A stretch of DNA of 64,000 nucleotides, taken from an uncultured Prevotella sp. (GTDB taxonomy: Bacteria; Bacteroidota; Bacteroidia; Bacteroidales; Bacteroidaceae). Below are positions 43,200-53,113 of the stretch, piece after piece. Under the pieces are notes generated by a model. It worked only from the letters and a program-made list of their open reading frames with translations, did not search any database and was not told where the DNA came from. The stretch's first letter is position 1; the number at the start of each line of letters is the position of its first letter. The position numbers were made by a program, and so were the translations under genes. Where the stretch lies: positions 62,001 to 126,000 of the forward strand of contig OMZO01000002.1 of assembly GCA_900315525.1 (NCBI GenBank). Reading direction: 5' to 3'.

Positions 43200-45377
43200 C
43201 TATTTTGCGTGATTGTTCTCAACAGCAGTCAATCCCAATTGGGAAATACGATATACAAAGTTGTTAAATCTTGTATATGGTGGCAACTGTCCAACAAACT
43301 CCTCGACAGCATAACGCTGTGCCTCTGTGAGATACATGAACAAGGTGTTCTTGTCTTCCAATTGTGACTCAAGCTCCTTGAGTGCTTTCTGGTCTACATC
43401 TTTCCAAGTGCGATTAGCACGTGTGACCATCAAGTTGATAGTTCCCATGTTCAGCAAAGCTGGTGGGATGGAATGATCGTCCAAATTAGGATATTCAACG
43501 ATTGCAATTTCGTTAGGAAGAATATCGGGACAAATGTCTTTGATATCCTTGGCCATGATGAATCGGCTATCTTCTGCCAAGAAGTCCTCATCGTAAGTGA
43601 GACGGCGTACTTGCAGGCCTATGGAAATCCAATAGTTCTCCAATTCCTGAGCCAAATAACTCTTTCCATTAGCTGCATCTGTAGATAACAAGTTCAAAAC
43701 ATTCTGCTGTCCTTCCTTGAAATGGGGGAGAAGTGCCTTACTTAACTGGCGCATAGCCATATCGGCAATTGTCTTGTTAAAACGGCGATAACGCAGCGTA
43801 CTTTCTTTCGGGAAGCATCCCATGACAGGAATCTTTGTGATGCGTTCTGAACGCATACGGTCACGGAGTGTACGATCGAGCAACTCGATGATGAAGAAGT
43901 ACATGGCTGTCAGTAAGAATGTCAGCAGGAATGTACCTAATAATATCATCAGACGATTGGTTGGCTGCGCATTCATGGGGAACATTGGTGGATTGAGAAC
44001 GCGCAATGTCGCAGTGGTCATCTGGAGGTTCTTCTGTCGGAGACGAGCTGCATTTAAAGCTCTCAACATTTCCATGTAGTTTCCTTCGATAAAGCTTATA
44101 TGACGATCCTTGCGGGCAATCGTTGCACCGATTGGAGCAAAATATATCATTTCTTTATCGATTTTTGAACGCATAATATCTTGGGCACCTAATTCTGCCT
44201 TTGTTTTCTCTAATAGAAGGACCTGTTCCAGCCAACGGCTAATCATATCATTTGCTTTTACACCAGTCTCTGTGCTATAGGTTCCTGCTTCAATGTCTTT
44301 AACAAGACCACGTACATTGGCTGTCGCATCTTGCAACATGCGTTCAGCTTTGGCAAGTTCCAACTGAGATTCAACACCACTTCCGCTACCTTCACTACTC
44401 ATTAGACGAAGGTTGGAAATGCGTGACTGAATGCGTGAAATATCTGTTACCTGATTAGTAAAGTCTTTATTGGCTTTAATAATTTTTGCTCGGTCTCCTA
44501 ATTGTCGCTCTAAATAGTCCATGAGTGCACGTGTTGTTGCCATATTCATAAGAATTTGGTTATCTGCTCCTTTTTGGTCTCCATCCATTCCTGCGACAAC
44601 TTTGGTTTGTTCGCCATAATTGATGATTCTTTTTTCTACATTGTAACGAATCAAATCATCTTCTGCATTGGTTAGAATACGATAAAGGCGGGCTACTTCG
44701 CGCTCGAAGAATTTAATCACATTATTGGTTTCGCCATATCTTAATTGAGCGTATTGACGAGCAAACACCTCATTGAGAATGTCCAATGTGTTGTAAGCGA
44801 TACCTGCATCATTAGCAGTATAACTAATATCAATAATATCACTTTTTTGAAGTTGTTGAACTTTTAATCGTGCCGTAATATTATTGATGCCAAACCAAGG
44901 ATGATAATTAAGAAGACCAAAGATGTAATTGTCCTGAGATGGGCGTTCATATGCTTTCAAATTTGCATATGTGGCATTTTCACTATTGTGATTAACAAGT
45001 GCTTTTACATCAGCAGGAACACTATTATTCAACTGACGGAAATGCTCAGATGAGATATAATTGTTGTCCTTGTTTGGGTTACCATACATCATACAACGAG
45101 CAAACAAACGAAGGGATACTTCATGAATAGTTGCATCTGTTGTTATCAACAACATCAAGTTTGTCATATTGGTTTGTGACTGACCTCCTGCAGAACCAAT
45201 ACCGCCTTCAATGTTATAACCGGTAATCATACCAGTATATATGGTCGTGTTACTATCATATACACGATCCATATTGCGTGTTAAGAACCATGCAACAATC
45301 AAGGCAATTAATGGTAAAATAATTAAATACCAACGTATTTTATATAGAAAACGAACGATATATCTGAATAAATCCAT
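43200..45377 (-). CDS. Wzc-like polysaccharide co-polymerase with degenerate kinase domain
   Basis: A 725-residue protein. Residues 1-60 hold the first membrane helix (WYLIILPLIALIVAWFL) and a Wzz-type start; a long periplasmic part with coiled-coil segments follows; the second helix is near 475-500. The C-terminal 220 residues resemble a BY-kinase, with Walker-A-like LLSTDAANGKSYLAQEL. However, the Walker A' region reads LTYDEDFLAEDSRF, the Walker B position reads IAIVEYPNLDD (no IID motif), and there is no C-terminal tyrosine cluster. It probably sets chain length without autophosphorylation, or with altered chemistry. Confidence 0.82.
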   Translation of the reverse strand: MDLFRYIVRFLYKIRWYLIILPLIALIVAWFLTRNMDRVYDSNTTIYTGMITGYNIEGGIGSAGGQSQTNMTNLMLLITTDATIHEVSLRLFARCMMYGNPNKDNNYISSEHFRQLNNSVPADVKALVNHNSENATYANLKAYERPSQDNYIFGLLNYHPWFGINNITARLKVQQLQKSDIIDISYTANDAGIAYNTLDILNEVFARQYAQLRYGETNNVIKFFEREVARLYRILTNAEDDLIRYNVEKRIINYGEQTKVVAGMDGDQKGADNQILMNMATTRALMDYLERQLGDRAKIIKANKDFTNQVTDISRIQSRISNLRLMSSEGSGSGVESQLELAKAERMLQDATANVRGLVKDIEAGTYSTETGVKANDMISRWLEQVLLLEKTKAELGAQDIMRSKIDKEMIYFAPIGATIARKDRHISFIEGNYMEMLRALNAARLRQKNLQMTTATLRVLNPPMFPMNAQPTNRLMILLGTFLLTFLLTAMYFFIIELLDRTLRDRMRSERITKIPVMGCFPKESTLRYRRFNKTIADMAMRQLSKALLPHFKEGQQNVLNLLSTDAANGKSYLAQELENYWISIGLQVRRLTYDEDFLAEDSRFIMAKDIKDICPDILPNEIAIVEYPNLDDHSIPPALLNMGTINLMVTRANRTWKDVDQKALKELESQLEDKNTLFMYLTEAQRYAVEEFVGQLPPYTRFNNFVYRISQLGLTAVENNHAK

Positions 45378-45398
45378 AGCTAATTCTTTTTGGGGTTA

Positions 45399-46352
45399 TT
45401 ATTTTGTTTTTTTTGCGGCTTTGGCTGCAGCTTTCTCTGCTTTTTTCTCTGCTTTCTCGAGTGCTTTGAGTCTCTTTTCGTCCTCAGCAACAGCCTTTTT
45501 TATACGTTTTTCAACAGCCTTATTCTCTTTGGCTATCTCTTTAGCAGACTTATGGATTGACTTGTCTAATGTGATTTCAGTTGTGGCGTTTGTAATAATA
45601 GGTGTATGAGTAATAATCTCTAATGTCAAAATATCTGTTGTAATATTAGTTTGTAAAGTCTGGTATTGATTAACATTAGAACCTTCATACATTTTTGTTG
45701 CTGCAAATTCTTCAATATTCAAGTTGCCATTTTCAAAATCCTCACGATTGAGTGCTCCCGCACCTTGATAGGCAGCGGCAGCTTCACCATAAGTTTTTAG
45801 TTTTACAAGATCGTTTGTGATTTTCACAAACAGGGATGCAATTTGTAACTTAAGTTGATCATATGCTATGTCTTTAGCAAGCACAGCTTGATCGACTTCT
45901 AATTTCTTACGTTTAACTGAGGCACCTAAATCCAAAATATCTTCAAGTGGTACGGCTAAACTTGCACCTACATTCCAATAGCTCTGCTCTGAGCCTTGGA
46001 ACTGGTAAACCATTGGACTAGCGGTAGTCGAGTTATTACCCCACATGTCTGTTTTGCCATAGCTATAGCTTGCGCGGCCCGTGATGTATGAGAAAATATG
46101 ACGTTTCTGTTTAGCCACTTCCGCCTGGGCCAATTGTCTAGCTTTCTCCAATGTCATAATTTGGGGAGTTGACTTGGCATTTTCAAACAAAACGGCCAAT
46201 GGCGGCAGGTGGAATTCGGAGAAGTTGATGTCCTTATCCTTACTCGAATCAAAGAATCCCGCGGCAATACCACTCTCGTCGAACTGGGCGAGGGCAGTGG
46301 AACTGATGCCTGCAGTTACTACAATCACTAGTAGTCGTCTTAACTTGTTCAT
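45399..46352 (-). CDS. Outer-membrane TolC-like (OEP) protein, short, with charged tail
   Basis: A 317-residue protein with a signal peptide (MNKLRRLLVIVVTAGISSTA, cut after LAQ). Residues 60-250 form one outer-membrane efflux-like repeat: ASYSYGKTD and WNVGASLAVPLEDILDLGAS resemble the beta-barrel strands and loop, and long helices follow (KRKKLEVDQAVLAKDIAYDQ). TolC proteins have two such repeats, so this is about half-length. The last 50 residues are Lys/Ala/Glu-rich. Its place between the initiating transferase and the Wzc-like gene is where a Wza/export protein usually sits, so it may take that role. Confidence 0.6.
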   Translation of the reverse strand: MNKLRRLLVIVVTAGISSTALAQFDESGIAAGFFDSSKDKDINFSEFHLPPLAVLFENAKSTPQIMTLEKARQLAQAEVAKQKRHIFSYITGRASYSYGKTDMWGNNSTTASPMVYQFQGSEQSYWNVGASLAVPLEDILDLGASVKRKKLEVDQAVLAKDIAYDQLKLQIASLFVKITNDLVKLKTYGEAAAAYQGAGALNREDFENGNLNIEEFAATKMYEGSNVNQYQTLQTNITTDILTLEIITHTPIITNATTEITLDKSIHKSAKEIAKENKAVEKRIKKAVAEDEKRLKALEKAEKKAEKAAAKAAKKTK

Positions 46353-46371
46353 TGCGAAAGGTTTATGTTTC

Positions 46372-47589
46372 TTAAACGTTATCTTTTTGTATAAATGCTG
46401 TCAGCGTGCGGAAGATAATCTTCATGTCAAGCATGAAATTATAGGTCTGTCCGTAGGTGATATCCAGTTGCTTACGCTCTTCGGCTGACATAAGTCCGCC
46501 TTTGCCGCGCTCTTCTACCTGCCACAAGCCTGTGAGACCTGCAGGCGCCATAAAGCGGTCGATGCTGGAATCTACGGTGAGCTTCTCAGCCTCATAAAGA
46601 GGCAACGGGCGATTGCCAACGATGGACATATCGCCTTTCAATATGTTGAAGAGCTGTGGTAGCTCATCTATGCTATATTTACGGATGAAACGACCTACCT
46701 TCGTTACGCGGGGATCGTTCTCGATTTTCACAAAGGCATTGTTGATGTCTTCTTCTTTCTCCTTGTTGAAATCGGTTTCGGATACTACAAAGTCATCACC
46801 GACCAGCATGACCTCGTCGTCGCTGATCATCATGTCGGACTCCATACCCATATCCATCATCATCATTTCTGCTTCATCACCCAGCGGTGCTGTTATCACG
46901 GCTTGATGATCCTCTTCTTTCTTTTCCTCTGCCTTTTCTGCGTATTGGTTTCCGGCTTCTTTCGCAACTTCCTTCAGACGTTGTTCTGCATCGGCATACA
47001 TGGAGCGGAATTTCAGGAAATTGAAGATGGTATAGTTCGTACCTACACGCTTCGACTTGAAAATGATGGGACCTTTGCTCTCCAGACGGATGGCTATAGC
47101 GGTAAGGATGAATACCGGTGAGAGAATAATGATAGCCAATAGGGAGAAGACGATGTCGAACAGACGTTTCCAAAGGGGAATCTTAAAGCGTAAGATGCGA
47201 TGTCTGGAAGGGGCTTCGTCGAAGAGCATGCCTTCACGATCTGCGATGAACTGAATCTTCTTGTTCATCTCTGTGATAGTGGCATTGGAGTCCATTGTGT
47301 CGTTGATACCACACTTCTGGTACATCTTCCTGTCGTCCAAGGTCAATTGGTGGGTGAGCAGGATGATATAGACGTTCTTACATTTCTTGCGAAGGTAGGT
47401 GATGGCGGTAACGTCTTCAGTTTGCACACCCTGCTCATAGAACACAATGAAATGCTCATTGCGTACATGGGGCGCACAAATGTTAGCGGCATCCTTGTAG
47501 TTGTCTGCGCATTGAACGAGACGACCTGGGATATACTTCAGCCGCTCTATTGTTTCTGAATTCTTACCTAAATATAATACACCTATCAT
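46372..47589 (-). CDS. Initiating sugar-phosphate transferase with receiver-like N-terminus
   Basis: A 405-residue fusion. Residues 1-118 look like a receiver domain ([35 protein letters not shown]) but lack a clear phospho-acceptor Asp and the conserved Lys. Residues 135-405 are a WbaP/WcaJ-type polyprenyl sugar-phosphotransferase: [66 protein letters not shown] and [11 protein letters not shown]. Between the FRSM and DPRVTKVG motifs an acidic, Met-rich insertion of about 75 residues (about 205-287, with [15 protein letters not shown]) is unusual. It should load the first sugar-1-phosphate onto undecaprenyl phosphate. Confidence 0.88.
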   Translation of the reverse strand: MIGVLYLGKNSETIERLKYIPGRLVQCADNYKDAANICAPHVRNEHFIVFYEQGVQTEDVTAITYLRKKCKNVYIILLTHQLTLDDRKMYQKCGINDTMDSNATITEMNKKIQFIADREGMLFDEAPSRHRILRFKIPLWKRLFDIVFSLLAIIILSPVFILTAIAIRLESKGPIIFKSKRVGTNYTIFNFLKFRSMYADAEQRLKEVAKEAGNQYAEKAEEKKEEDHQAVITAPLGDEAEMMMMDMGMESDMMISDDEVMLVGDDFVVSETDFNKEKEEDINNAFVKIENDPRVTKVGRFIRKYSIDELPQLFNILKGDMSIVGNRPLPLYEAEKLTVDSSIDRFMAPAGLTGLWQVEERGKGGLMSAEERKQLDITYGQTYNFMLDMKIIFRTLTAFIQKDNV

Positions 47590-47601
47590 ATATACTATAC
47601 A

Positions 47602-47967
47602 TCAAGGAATAATCTTCTTGACGCGAATCTTCAATTCCATAGGGTTGAAAGGCTTTACAATATAGTCTTCTGCCCCGATTTCCAATAGACGGATACGCTC
47701 ACTGGTAGAGTCCTCACTGGAAAGCATGATAACAGGGATGTGCTGGAACAGCTCATTCTGCTTAATCCACTCCAAAAAGTCGTCGCCACGCATTCCCGGC
47801 ATACGGATGTCGGAGATAATGAGGTCTGGCGTATTGCCTGCCTGAAGCCATTTTACTCCCTGCAGTCCATCTGGTAACCATTGCACGTCATAATCGCTCA
47901 TCAGATATATTGAGAGCACTTTTGCAATGGTCTCTTTGTCGTCAAGTATTAGTATTTTCTTCTTCAT
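47602..47967 (-). CDS. Stand-alone response regulator receiver domain
   Basis: A 121-residue CheY-like protein: acidic pair Asp9/Asp10 in ILILDDKET, phospho-acceptor Asp53 in LIISDIRMPGM, Ser83 or Ser84 in MLSSED, and Lys105 in YIVKPFNP. No output domain follows, so it acts by protein contact. It is the first gene of the polysaccharide operon, 12 bases before a gene whose product has a receiver-like domain of its own, so a regulatory link to chain initiation is plausible. The start at 47965-47967 was chosen because the longer frame runs into the promoter. No histidine kinase gene lies nearby. Confidence 0.88.
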   Translation of the reverse strand: MKKKILILDDKETIAKVLSIYLMSDYDVQWLPDGLQGVKWLQAGNTPDLIISDIRMPGMRGDDFLEWIKQNELFQHIPVIMLSSEDSTSERIRLLEIGAEDYIVKPFNPMELKIRVKKIIP

Positions 47968-48008
47968 ATATGAATTGTAATTATCTCTTGTTGTGCCAAT
48001 ATTCGGTG

Positions 48009-48042
48009 CAAAGGTAAGCAAAAAATTTTAATTGAACACAAA
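48009..48042 (-). promoter_or_regulatory. Promoter of the 12-gene exopolysaccharide operon
   Basis: On the minus strand: TTTG at 48039-48042, a 22-base spacer and a perfect TAnnTTTG (TACCTTTG) at 48009-48016, about 40 bases ahead of the response regulator. No other promoter of this type was seen between here and 33,825, and the genes are separated by at most 20 bases. Confidence 0.66.
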
Positions 48043-48148
48043 ATATGATAAAAAAAATGTCTTTTTATGAAAAAAAATTGCGAGTATCAGAAAAATTAGG
48101 GAAATTTGCAATTAGGCCGTATTATAATAAAGTATAATTCTAACAATT

Positions 48149-49639
48149 ATGGCAAATAGATATCTATTAGGTTTTGATGTCGGTAGCTCTTCAGTGAAGG
48201 CATCGTTGGTCAATGCCGACAACGGCAAGTGTGTAGCAACAGCATTCTATCCAGAAAAGGAGGCTCCCATTATGGCTGTAAAAGCAGGATGGGCAGAGCA
48301 GGATCCCGAAATGTGGTGGGAGAATGCTAAGTTAAGTCTGAAGAAAATCATGCAGGATGCCAACGCCACTGCTGATGAAATCAAGGCGATTGGTATTTCT
48401 TACCAAATGCATGGTCTGGTGTGCGTGGATAAGAATCTGAAGGCCCTTCGCCCTGCCATCATCTGGTGTGACTCTCGTGCTGTGCCTTACGGTGAAAAGG
48501 CTTTCAATGCGCTTGGTGCAGACAAGTGTCTCAGTCATCTCTTGAATTCACCTGGTAATTTTACAGCCGCTAAGTTGGCTTGGGTGAAGGAGAATGAACC
48601 TGAAGTATATAATAATATATATAAGGTGATGCTTCCTGGTGACTACATTGCTCTGAAGCTGAGTGGTACCGTTAATACGACGGTCAGCGGTCTGAGTGAG
48701 GGTATGTTCTGGGACTTTAAGAATAATCAGGTGGCTGATTTCTTGCTTGACTATTATGGCTTCGACAAGAATCTGATTGCTGACATCGTTCCGACGTTTA
48801 GCGTACAGAGCGAGGTGAGTGCTGCTGCGGCTGCAGAACTCGGACTCAAAGCAGGAACACCTATTACTTATAGAGGCGGCGACCAGCCGAACAACGCACT
48901 TTCACTGAATGTTCTGAATCCTGGCGAAATTGCCGCAACGGCAGGTACCTCTGGTGTCGTCTATGGTGTGCTCGGTGAAGTGAACTACGACAAGCAGAGT
49001 CGTGTTAATACTTTTGCACATGTGAATCATACGGCAGATCAGACACGCTTGGGTGTTCTGCTCTGTGTGAATGGTACGGGCATTCTTAATGCTTGGACTC
49101 ACCGTAATATTACACCTGATGTGGGCTATGCCGAGATGAACGATTTGGCTGCTACAGTGCCCATTGGCAGTGAGGGTGTGACTATTATTCCTTTCGGAAA
49201 CGGTGCAGAGCGTGTGCTCGAGAACAAGGAAATCGGTTGCTCTATCAATGGTTTGAATTTCAACAAGCACAATAAGGCTCACTTGGTAAGAGCTGCTCAA
49301 GAGGGTATCGTGTTCTCCTTCTGCTATGGTATGGAAATCATGCAGCAGATGGGTATGGATGTACGTAAAATTCATGCTGGAAAGGCCAATATGTTCCTGA
49401 GCCCATTGTTCAGAGATACGCTGGCTGGTGTGAGTGGAGCTACCATCGAGCTCTATGATACTGATGGTTCTGTCGGTGCAGCTAAGGGTGCTGGTATCGG
49501 TGCAGGAATCTATAAAGATAATAACGAGGCCTTTGCAACGTTGGATAAACTGCAGGTCATCGAACCTGATGCAAAGAATCGGGATGCGTATCTGAATGCC
49601 TATGCGGCTTGGAAAGAAACGCTGAAGAAGAATCTTTAA
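48149..49639 (+). CDS. xylB: Xylulokinase
   Basis: A 496-residue FGGY-family sugar kinase that phosphorylates D-xylulose with ATP for the pentose-phosphate pathway. It starts MANRYLLGFDVGSSSVKASL (phosphate-1 loop), has IGISYQMHGLVCVDKNLKAL as in XylB, GGDQPNNALS with the catalytic Asp, and LNPGEIAATAGTSGVVYGV (phosphate-2). Length is normal for the family. No pentose isomerase gene is adjacent, and the gene is divergent from the polysaccharide operon. No consensus promoter is evident in the 180 bases upstream. A terminator follows at 49644-49669. Confidence 0.9.
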   Translation: MANRYLLGFDVGSSSVKASLVNADNGKCVATAFYPEKEAPIMAVKAGWAEQDPEMWWENAKLSLKKIMQDANATADEIKAIGISYQMHGLVCVDKNLKALRPAIIWCDSRAVPYGEKAFNALGADKCLSHLLNSPGNFTAAKLAWVKENEPEVYNNIYKVMLPGDYIALKLSGTVNTTVSGLSEGMFWDFKNNQVADFLLDYYGFDKNLIADIVPTFSVQSEVSAAAAAELGLKAGTPITYRGGDQPNNALSLNVLNPGEIAATAGTSGVVYGVLGEVNYDKQSRVNTFAHVNHTADQTRLGVLLCVNGTGILNAWTHRNITPDVGYAEMNDLAATVPIGSEGVTIIPFGNGAERVLENKEIGCSINGLNFNKHNKAHLVRAAQEGIVFSFCYGMEIMQQMGMDVRKIHAGKANMFLSPLFRDTLAGVSGATIELYDTDGSVGAAKGAGIGAGIYKDNNEAFATLDKLQVIEPDAKNRDAYLNAYAAWKETLKKNL

Positions 49640-49643
49640 AAGA

Positions 49644-49669
49644 AAAAGCCCGTCAATCGGCGGGCTTTT
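49644..49669 (+). terminator. Intrinsic terminator, probably bidirectional
   Basis: A 9-base stem AAAAGCCCG (49644-49652) and CGGGCTTTT (49661-49669) with an 8-base loop. The A-run on one side and T-run on the other allow it to end both xylB and the convergent fcl transcript (stop at 49703). Confidence 0.8.
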
Positions 49670-49702
49670 CTTATGCTCTTGCGATGATTTTGGAGCAAAA
49701 CC

Positions 49703-50875
49703 TTAATTCAGAGATTCTTTATACCATTCGAAAAGTTTCTGAACACCATCTTCAATCTCTACTTTGTGAGTCCATCCCAGTGAATGGAGCTTGGCTACAT
49801 CAATGAGCTTGCGCATCGTGCCGTCGGGCTTGGAAGCGTCAAATTCTACAGTTCCTTCGAAACCAACAGCCTTTACGACGAGTTCTGAAAGCTCACGTAT
49901 CGTCAGTTCCTTACCGGTGCCGACGTTGATGTGGCAATTGCGAATTTCACCCAAGCTGGGAATAGCACCGCCGCGACCGGCTGAGTGATTGCGGTCTACA
50001 GCTCCATCTGTCTTTGCGCCGTAGTGGACTGATGAATATTTCTCAACACCGATGATGTCAGAGAAATCAACATTCAACAATACATGAACGGAGGCATCAG
50101 CCATATCCTCACTCCATAGGAATTCGCGGAGTGGGGTACCAGTACCCCAGAGCACCACCTTATTATTATATATACCGTATTTGGCGAGGACTGTCAGGAT
50201 GTCTGCATCGCTGGCAGAACCGGTAATGCCTTCTACTGGACGTTTGTCCATATCAGTCCTGATAGCTTGCCAGTTCTCATCGTGAATGAGCTTGGCCAGA
50301 TAGACTTTTCGCATCATGGCCGGCATCACATGACTGTTTTCGAGATGGAAATTGTCGTTGGGACCATAGAGGTTCGTCGGCATCACGGCGATATAATTTG
50401 TGCCATACTGCAGGTTGTAGCTCTCGCACATCTTTAAGCCGGCAATTTTTGCGATGGCATATTCTTCATTGGTGTATTCCAGTGGAGATGTCAGCAGACA
50501 GTCTTCTTTCATCGGCTGGGGAGCATTCTTGGGATAGATGCAGGTCGAGCCAAGGAAAAGGAGCTTCTTGACACCGTGAGCGTAGGCCTCGCTGATGACA
50601 TTGCACTGAATCTTCATGTTCATCATGATGAAATCTGCGCGATAGAGCGAGTTGGCCATGATACCACCAACGAATGCGGCAGCAAGGACCACTGCATCGG
50701 GGCGTTCTTCGTCGAAGAATCTCTTGACGGCAACTTGGTCGGTGAGATCCAGTTCCTTATGACTGCGTCCGACCAGATTGGTATAACCGCGTTGCAGCAG
50801 GTTATTCCAAATAGCGGAACCCACAAGTCCGTGGTGTCCCGCTACATAAATTTTGCTATTTTGGTCTAAAGTCAT
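49703..50875 (-). CDS. fcl: GDP-L-fucose synthase
   Basis: A 390-residue NAD(P)-dependent SDR epimerase/reductase that converts GDP-4-keto-6-deoxymannose to GDP-L-fucose. It has [11 protein letters not shown] (cofactor loop), [20 protein letters not shown], the catalytic YAIAK and [20 protein letters not shown], all Fcl hallmarks. It is longer than E. coli Fcl (about 320), with extra segments of about 30-40 residues between 195 and 310, which I believe is usual in Bacteroidales. It overlaps gmd by 4 bases (ATGA). It supplies donor for the fucosyltransferase-like gene at 28,979. Confidence 0.93.
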   Translation of the reverse strand: MTLDQNSKIYVAGHHGLVGSAIWNNLLQRGYTNLVGRSHKELDLTDQVAVKRFFDEERPDAVVLAAAFVGGIMANSLYRADFIMMNMKIQCNVISEAYAHGVKKLLFLGSTCIYPKNAPQPMKEDCLLTSPLEYTNEEYAIAKIAGLKMCESYNLQYGTNYIAVMPTNLYGPNDNFHLENSHVMPAMMRKVYLAKLIHDENWQAIRTDMDKRPVEGITGSASDADILTVLAKYGIYNNKVVLWGTGTPLREFLWSEDMADASVHVLLNVDFSDIIGVEKYSSVHYGAKTDGAVDRNHSAGRGGAIPSLGEIRNCHINVGTGKELTIRELSELVVKAVGFEGTVEFDASKPDGTMRKLIDVAKLHSLGWTHKVEIEDGVQKLFEWYKESLN

Positions 50876-51957
50876 TCTTCCATCTGGGCTTTAATGAATA
50901 ATTTCTTCACGAACTTCATGTCGTGCTTGACCATGATTCTCACGAGTTCCTCGAAAGATGTCTTATGAGGATTCCAACCAAGTTTGGCCTTTGCCTTCGC
51001 AGGATTGCCTAACAGCTGATCTACTTCAGCAGGACGGAAATACTTCGGATCGACCTCCACGAGTGGCTTGCCTGTAGCTTTGTCATAGCCTTTCTCGTCG
51101 ACGCCGTCTCCTCTCCACTCGAGTTCGATACCCACTTCCTTGAAGGCAAGGGTCGTAAACTCACGGACAGTGTGGTATTCACCGGTAGCGATTACGAAGT
51201 CGTCTGGTTCGGGTTGCTGAAGAATCAGCCACATGCACTCGATATAGTCCTTGGCATATCCCCAGTCGCGGAGTGAATTCAGGTTTCCCAGATAGAGCTT
51301 GTCCTGATAGCCTTGGGCGATACGTGAGGCAGCAAGGGTGATCTTACGGGTGACGAAGTTCTCGCCGCGGCGCTCACTCTCATGGTTGAAGAGAATACCA
51401 TTGCAGCAAAACATACCGTATGACTCGCGGTAGTTCTTCATAATCCAGAAACCATAGAGCTTGGCTACGGCATAGGGCGAACGGGGATAGAACGGCGTCG
51501 TTTCTGATTGCGGAACCTCCTGTACCTTACCATAAAGTTCAGAAGTAGAGGCCTGATAGATACGACAGGTCTTGTCCAGTCCGCAGATGCGTACAGCCTC
51601 AAGGAGACGAAGTACACCATCGGCATCCACATCAGCAGTGTATTCCGGCACGTCGAACGAAACCTTTACGTGACTCTGGGCTGCCAGATTGTAAATCTCT
51701 GTCGGCTTCACCTCGCCAATGACGCGAATCAGCGACGAAGAGTCTGTCATGTCTGCCCAGTGAAGATTCACTAGACGTTTCTTCTTCATATCACGAACCC
51801 ATTCGTCGAGATACAAATGTTCGATGCGTCCTGTGTTGAATGAAGAGGAACGGCGGAGTAATCCGTGTACCTCATATCCTTTCTCGATAAGGAATTCGGC
51901 CAGATACGAACCGTCCTGACCGGTAATGCCTGTAATAAGGGCTACTTTTCTATCCAT
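50872..51957 (-). CDS. gmd: GDP-mannose 4,6-dehydratase
   Basis: A 361-residue SDR enzyme that makes GDP-4-keto-6-deoxy-D-mannose from GDP-D-mannose. It has [39 protein letters not shown], catalytic YAVAK in [14 protein letters not shown], and [14 protein letters not shown]. Length is standard. It lies 10 bases after manC and is coupled to fcl, so manC-gmd-fcl forms a GDP-fucose operon. Confidence 0.95.
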   Translation of the reverse strand: MDRKVALITGITGQDGSYLAEFLIEKGYEVHGLLRRSSSFNTGRIEHLYLDEWVRDMKKKRLVNLHWADMTDSSSLIRVIGEVKPTEIYNLAAQSHVKVSFDVPEYTADVDADGVLRLLEAVRICGLDKTCRIYQASTSELYGKVQEVPQSETTPFYPRSPYAVAKLYGFWIMKNYRESYGMFCCNGILFNHESERRGENFVTRKITLAASRIAQGYQDKLYLGNLNSLRDWGYAKDYIECMWLILQQPEPDDFVIATGEYHTVREFTTLAFKEVGIELEWRGDGVDEKGYDKATGKPLVEVDPKYFRPAEVDQLLGNPAKAKAKLGWNPHKTSFEELVRIMVKHDMKFVKKLFIKAQMEE

Positions 51958-51967
51958 TATATTATAT

Positions 51968-53035
51968 TTATTCGTTTCCTGAAAAATTCTTGATGCGCTG
52001 TTCCTCTGTCAGTTTGCAGATGAGCAGGGTGTCATTGTTCTCTGCGACGATATAGCCGTCAAGGCCTTGAACGACCACTCTCTTCTCCTGCGTGGTGTGG
52101 ATGATGCAGTTATGACTTTCGTAAAGACTGATTTCCGGACCAATGCTGACATTGCCATAGAGGTCTTTCTTGCTCTGCTCGTGGAGGGAACCCCATGTTC
52201 CGAGGTCGCTCCAGCCGAAGTCTGCCGGACAGACAAAAATCTCCTCGGCCTTTTCCATAATGGCATAGTCCACAGAGATATTCTCACATTCCGGGAACAG
52301 ACGGTTGATCTCTTCTTGTTCCTTTTCGGTTCCATAGACGGGTAGGAGTGACTCGAAGAGCTTGGCCATCGCTGGCTGATAGACACGGAAGGCATTGACT
52401 ATCGTGTTGACATTCCAGATAAAGATGCCTGCGTTCCAGAAATAGTAGTTCTTCTTGATGTATTCCTTGGCAGTCTCGAGGTCGGGCTTCTCCCTGAAAG
52501 AGTCAACTCGGAAGATTTCCTTGTTTCGCAGAGAACTGGTACTGAGGTCTGCCTGAATATAACCATAGCCTGTTTCCGGACGATTCGGCTTCATGCCCAG
52601 GGTGACGATGGAGTCGGTCTCGCTGGTAAACACCATGCACTCCTTCACAACCCGCTGGAATTCAGCCTTGTCGGTCACGATGTGATCACTTGGCGTAACC
52701 ACGATGTTGGCTTTGGGATCTTTGGATTTGATGCGCCAGCTGACATAAGCGATGCAAGGGGCTGTATTGCGGCGGCATGGCTCACAGAGGATATTCCCCT
52801 CTGGCATATCGGGTAGCTGTTCCTTGACGATAGCTGCATATTTCTGATTCGTAACTACCCAGATGTTCTCTGGCTTGACCAGACTTCCGAATCTGTCAAC
52901 GGTTAGTTGGAGCAGGGTCTTACCTGTCCCGAGGACATCAATAAACTGCTTTGGCTTGTCGGAAGTGCTCATGGGCCAGAAACGACTGCCAACGCCGCCT
53001 GCCATGATTACCAGATGATTGTTTGTCTTCGCCAT
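51968..53035 (-). CDS. manC: Mannose-1-phosphate guanylyltransferase
   Basis: A 355-residue single-domain nucleotidyltransferase with the pyrophosphorylase signature [20 protein letters not shown] and [13 protein letters not shown], followed by [13 protein letters not shown]. It makes GDP-mannose for the downstream gmd and fcl products. It lacks the C-terminal isomerase domain of bifunctional ManC/AlgA, as is common in Bacteroidales. A TATCTTTG box (53061-53068, minus strand) lies 25 bases before the start and probably marks the operon promoter. Confidence 0.93.
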   Translation of the reverse strand: MAKTNNHLVIMAGGVGSRFWPMSTSDKPKQFIDVLGTGKTLLQLTVDRFGSLVKPENIWVVTNQKYAAIVKEQLPDMPEGNILCEPCRRNTAPCIAYVSWRIKSKDPKANIVVTPSDHIVTDKAEFQRVVKECMVFTSETDSIVTLGMKPNRPETGYGYIQADLSTSSLRNKEIFRVDSFREKPDLETAKEYIKKNYYFWNAGIFIWNVNTIVNAFRVYQPAMAKLFESLLPVYGTEKEQEEINRLFPECENISVDYAIMEKAEEIFVCPADFGWSDLGTWGSLHEQSKKDLYGNVSIGPEISLYESHNCIIHTTQEKRVVVQGLDGYIVAENNDTLLICKLTEEQRIKNFSGNE

Positions 53036-53060
53036 ACCTAAACATATTAATTATAATCTG

Positions 53061-53068
53061 CAAAGATA
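53061..53068 (-). promoter_or_regulatory. -7 box of the manC-gmd-fcl operon
   Basis: A perfect TAnnTTTG (TATCTTTG on the minus strand), 25 bases before the manC start. No TTTG at the standard upstream distance was seen. Confidence 0.45.
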
Positions 53069-53113
53069 CACATTATTTATGAAATAAAAGAATTTTTAGG
53101 GAAAATTCTGATT

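Noticed and set aside
49703-53035. Attributing GDP-fucose genes to the polysaccharide operon itself
   Set aside because: They are separated from it by xylB and a terminator and have their own promoter box; the link is metabolic, not transcriptional.
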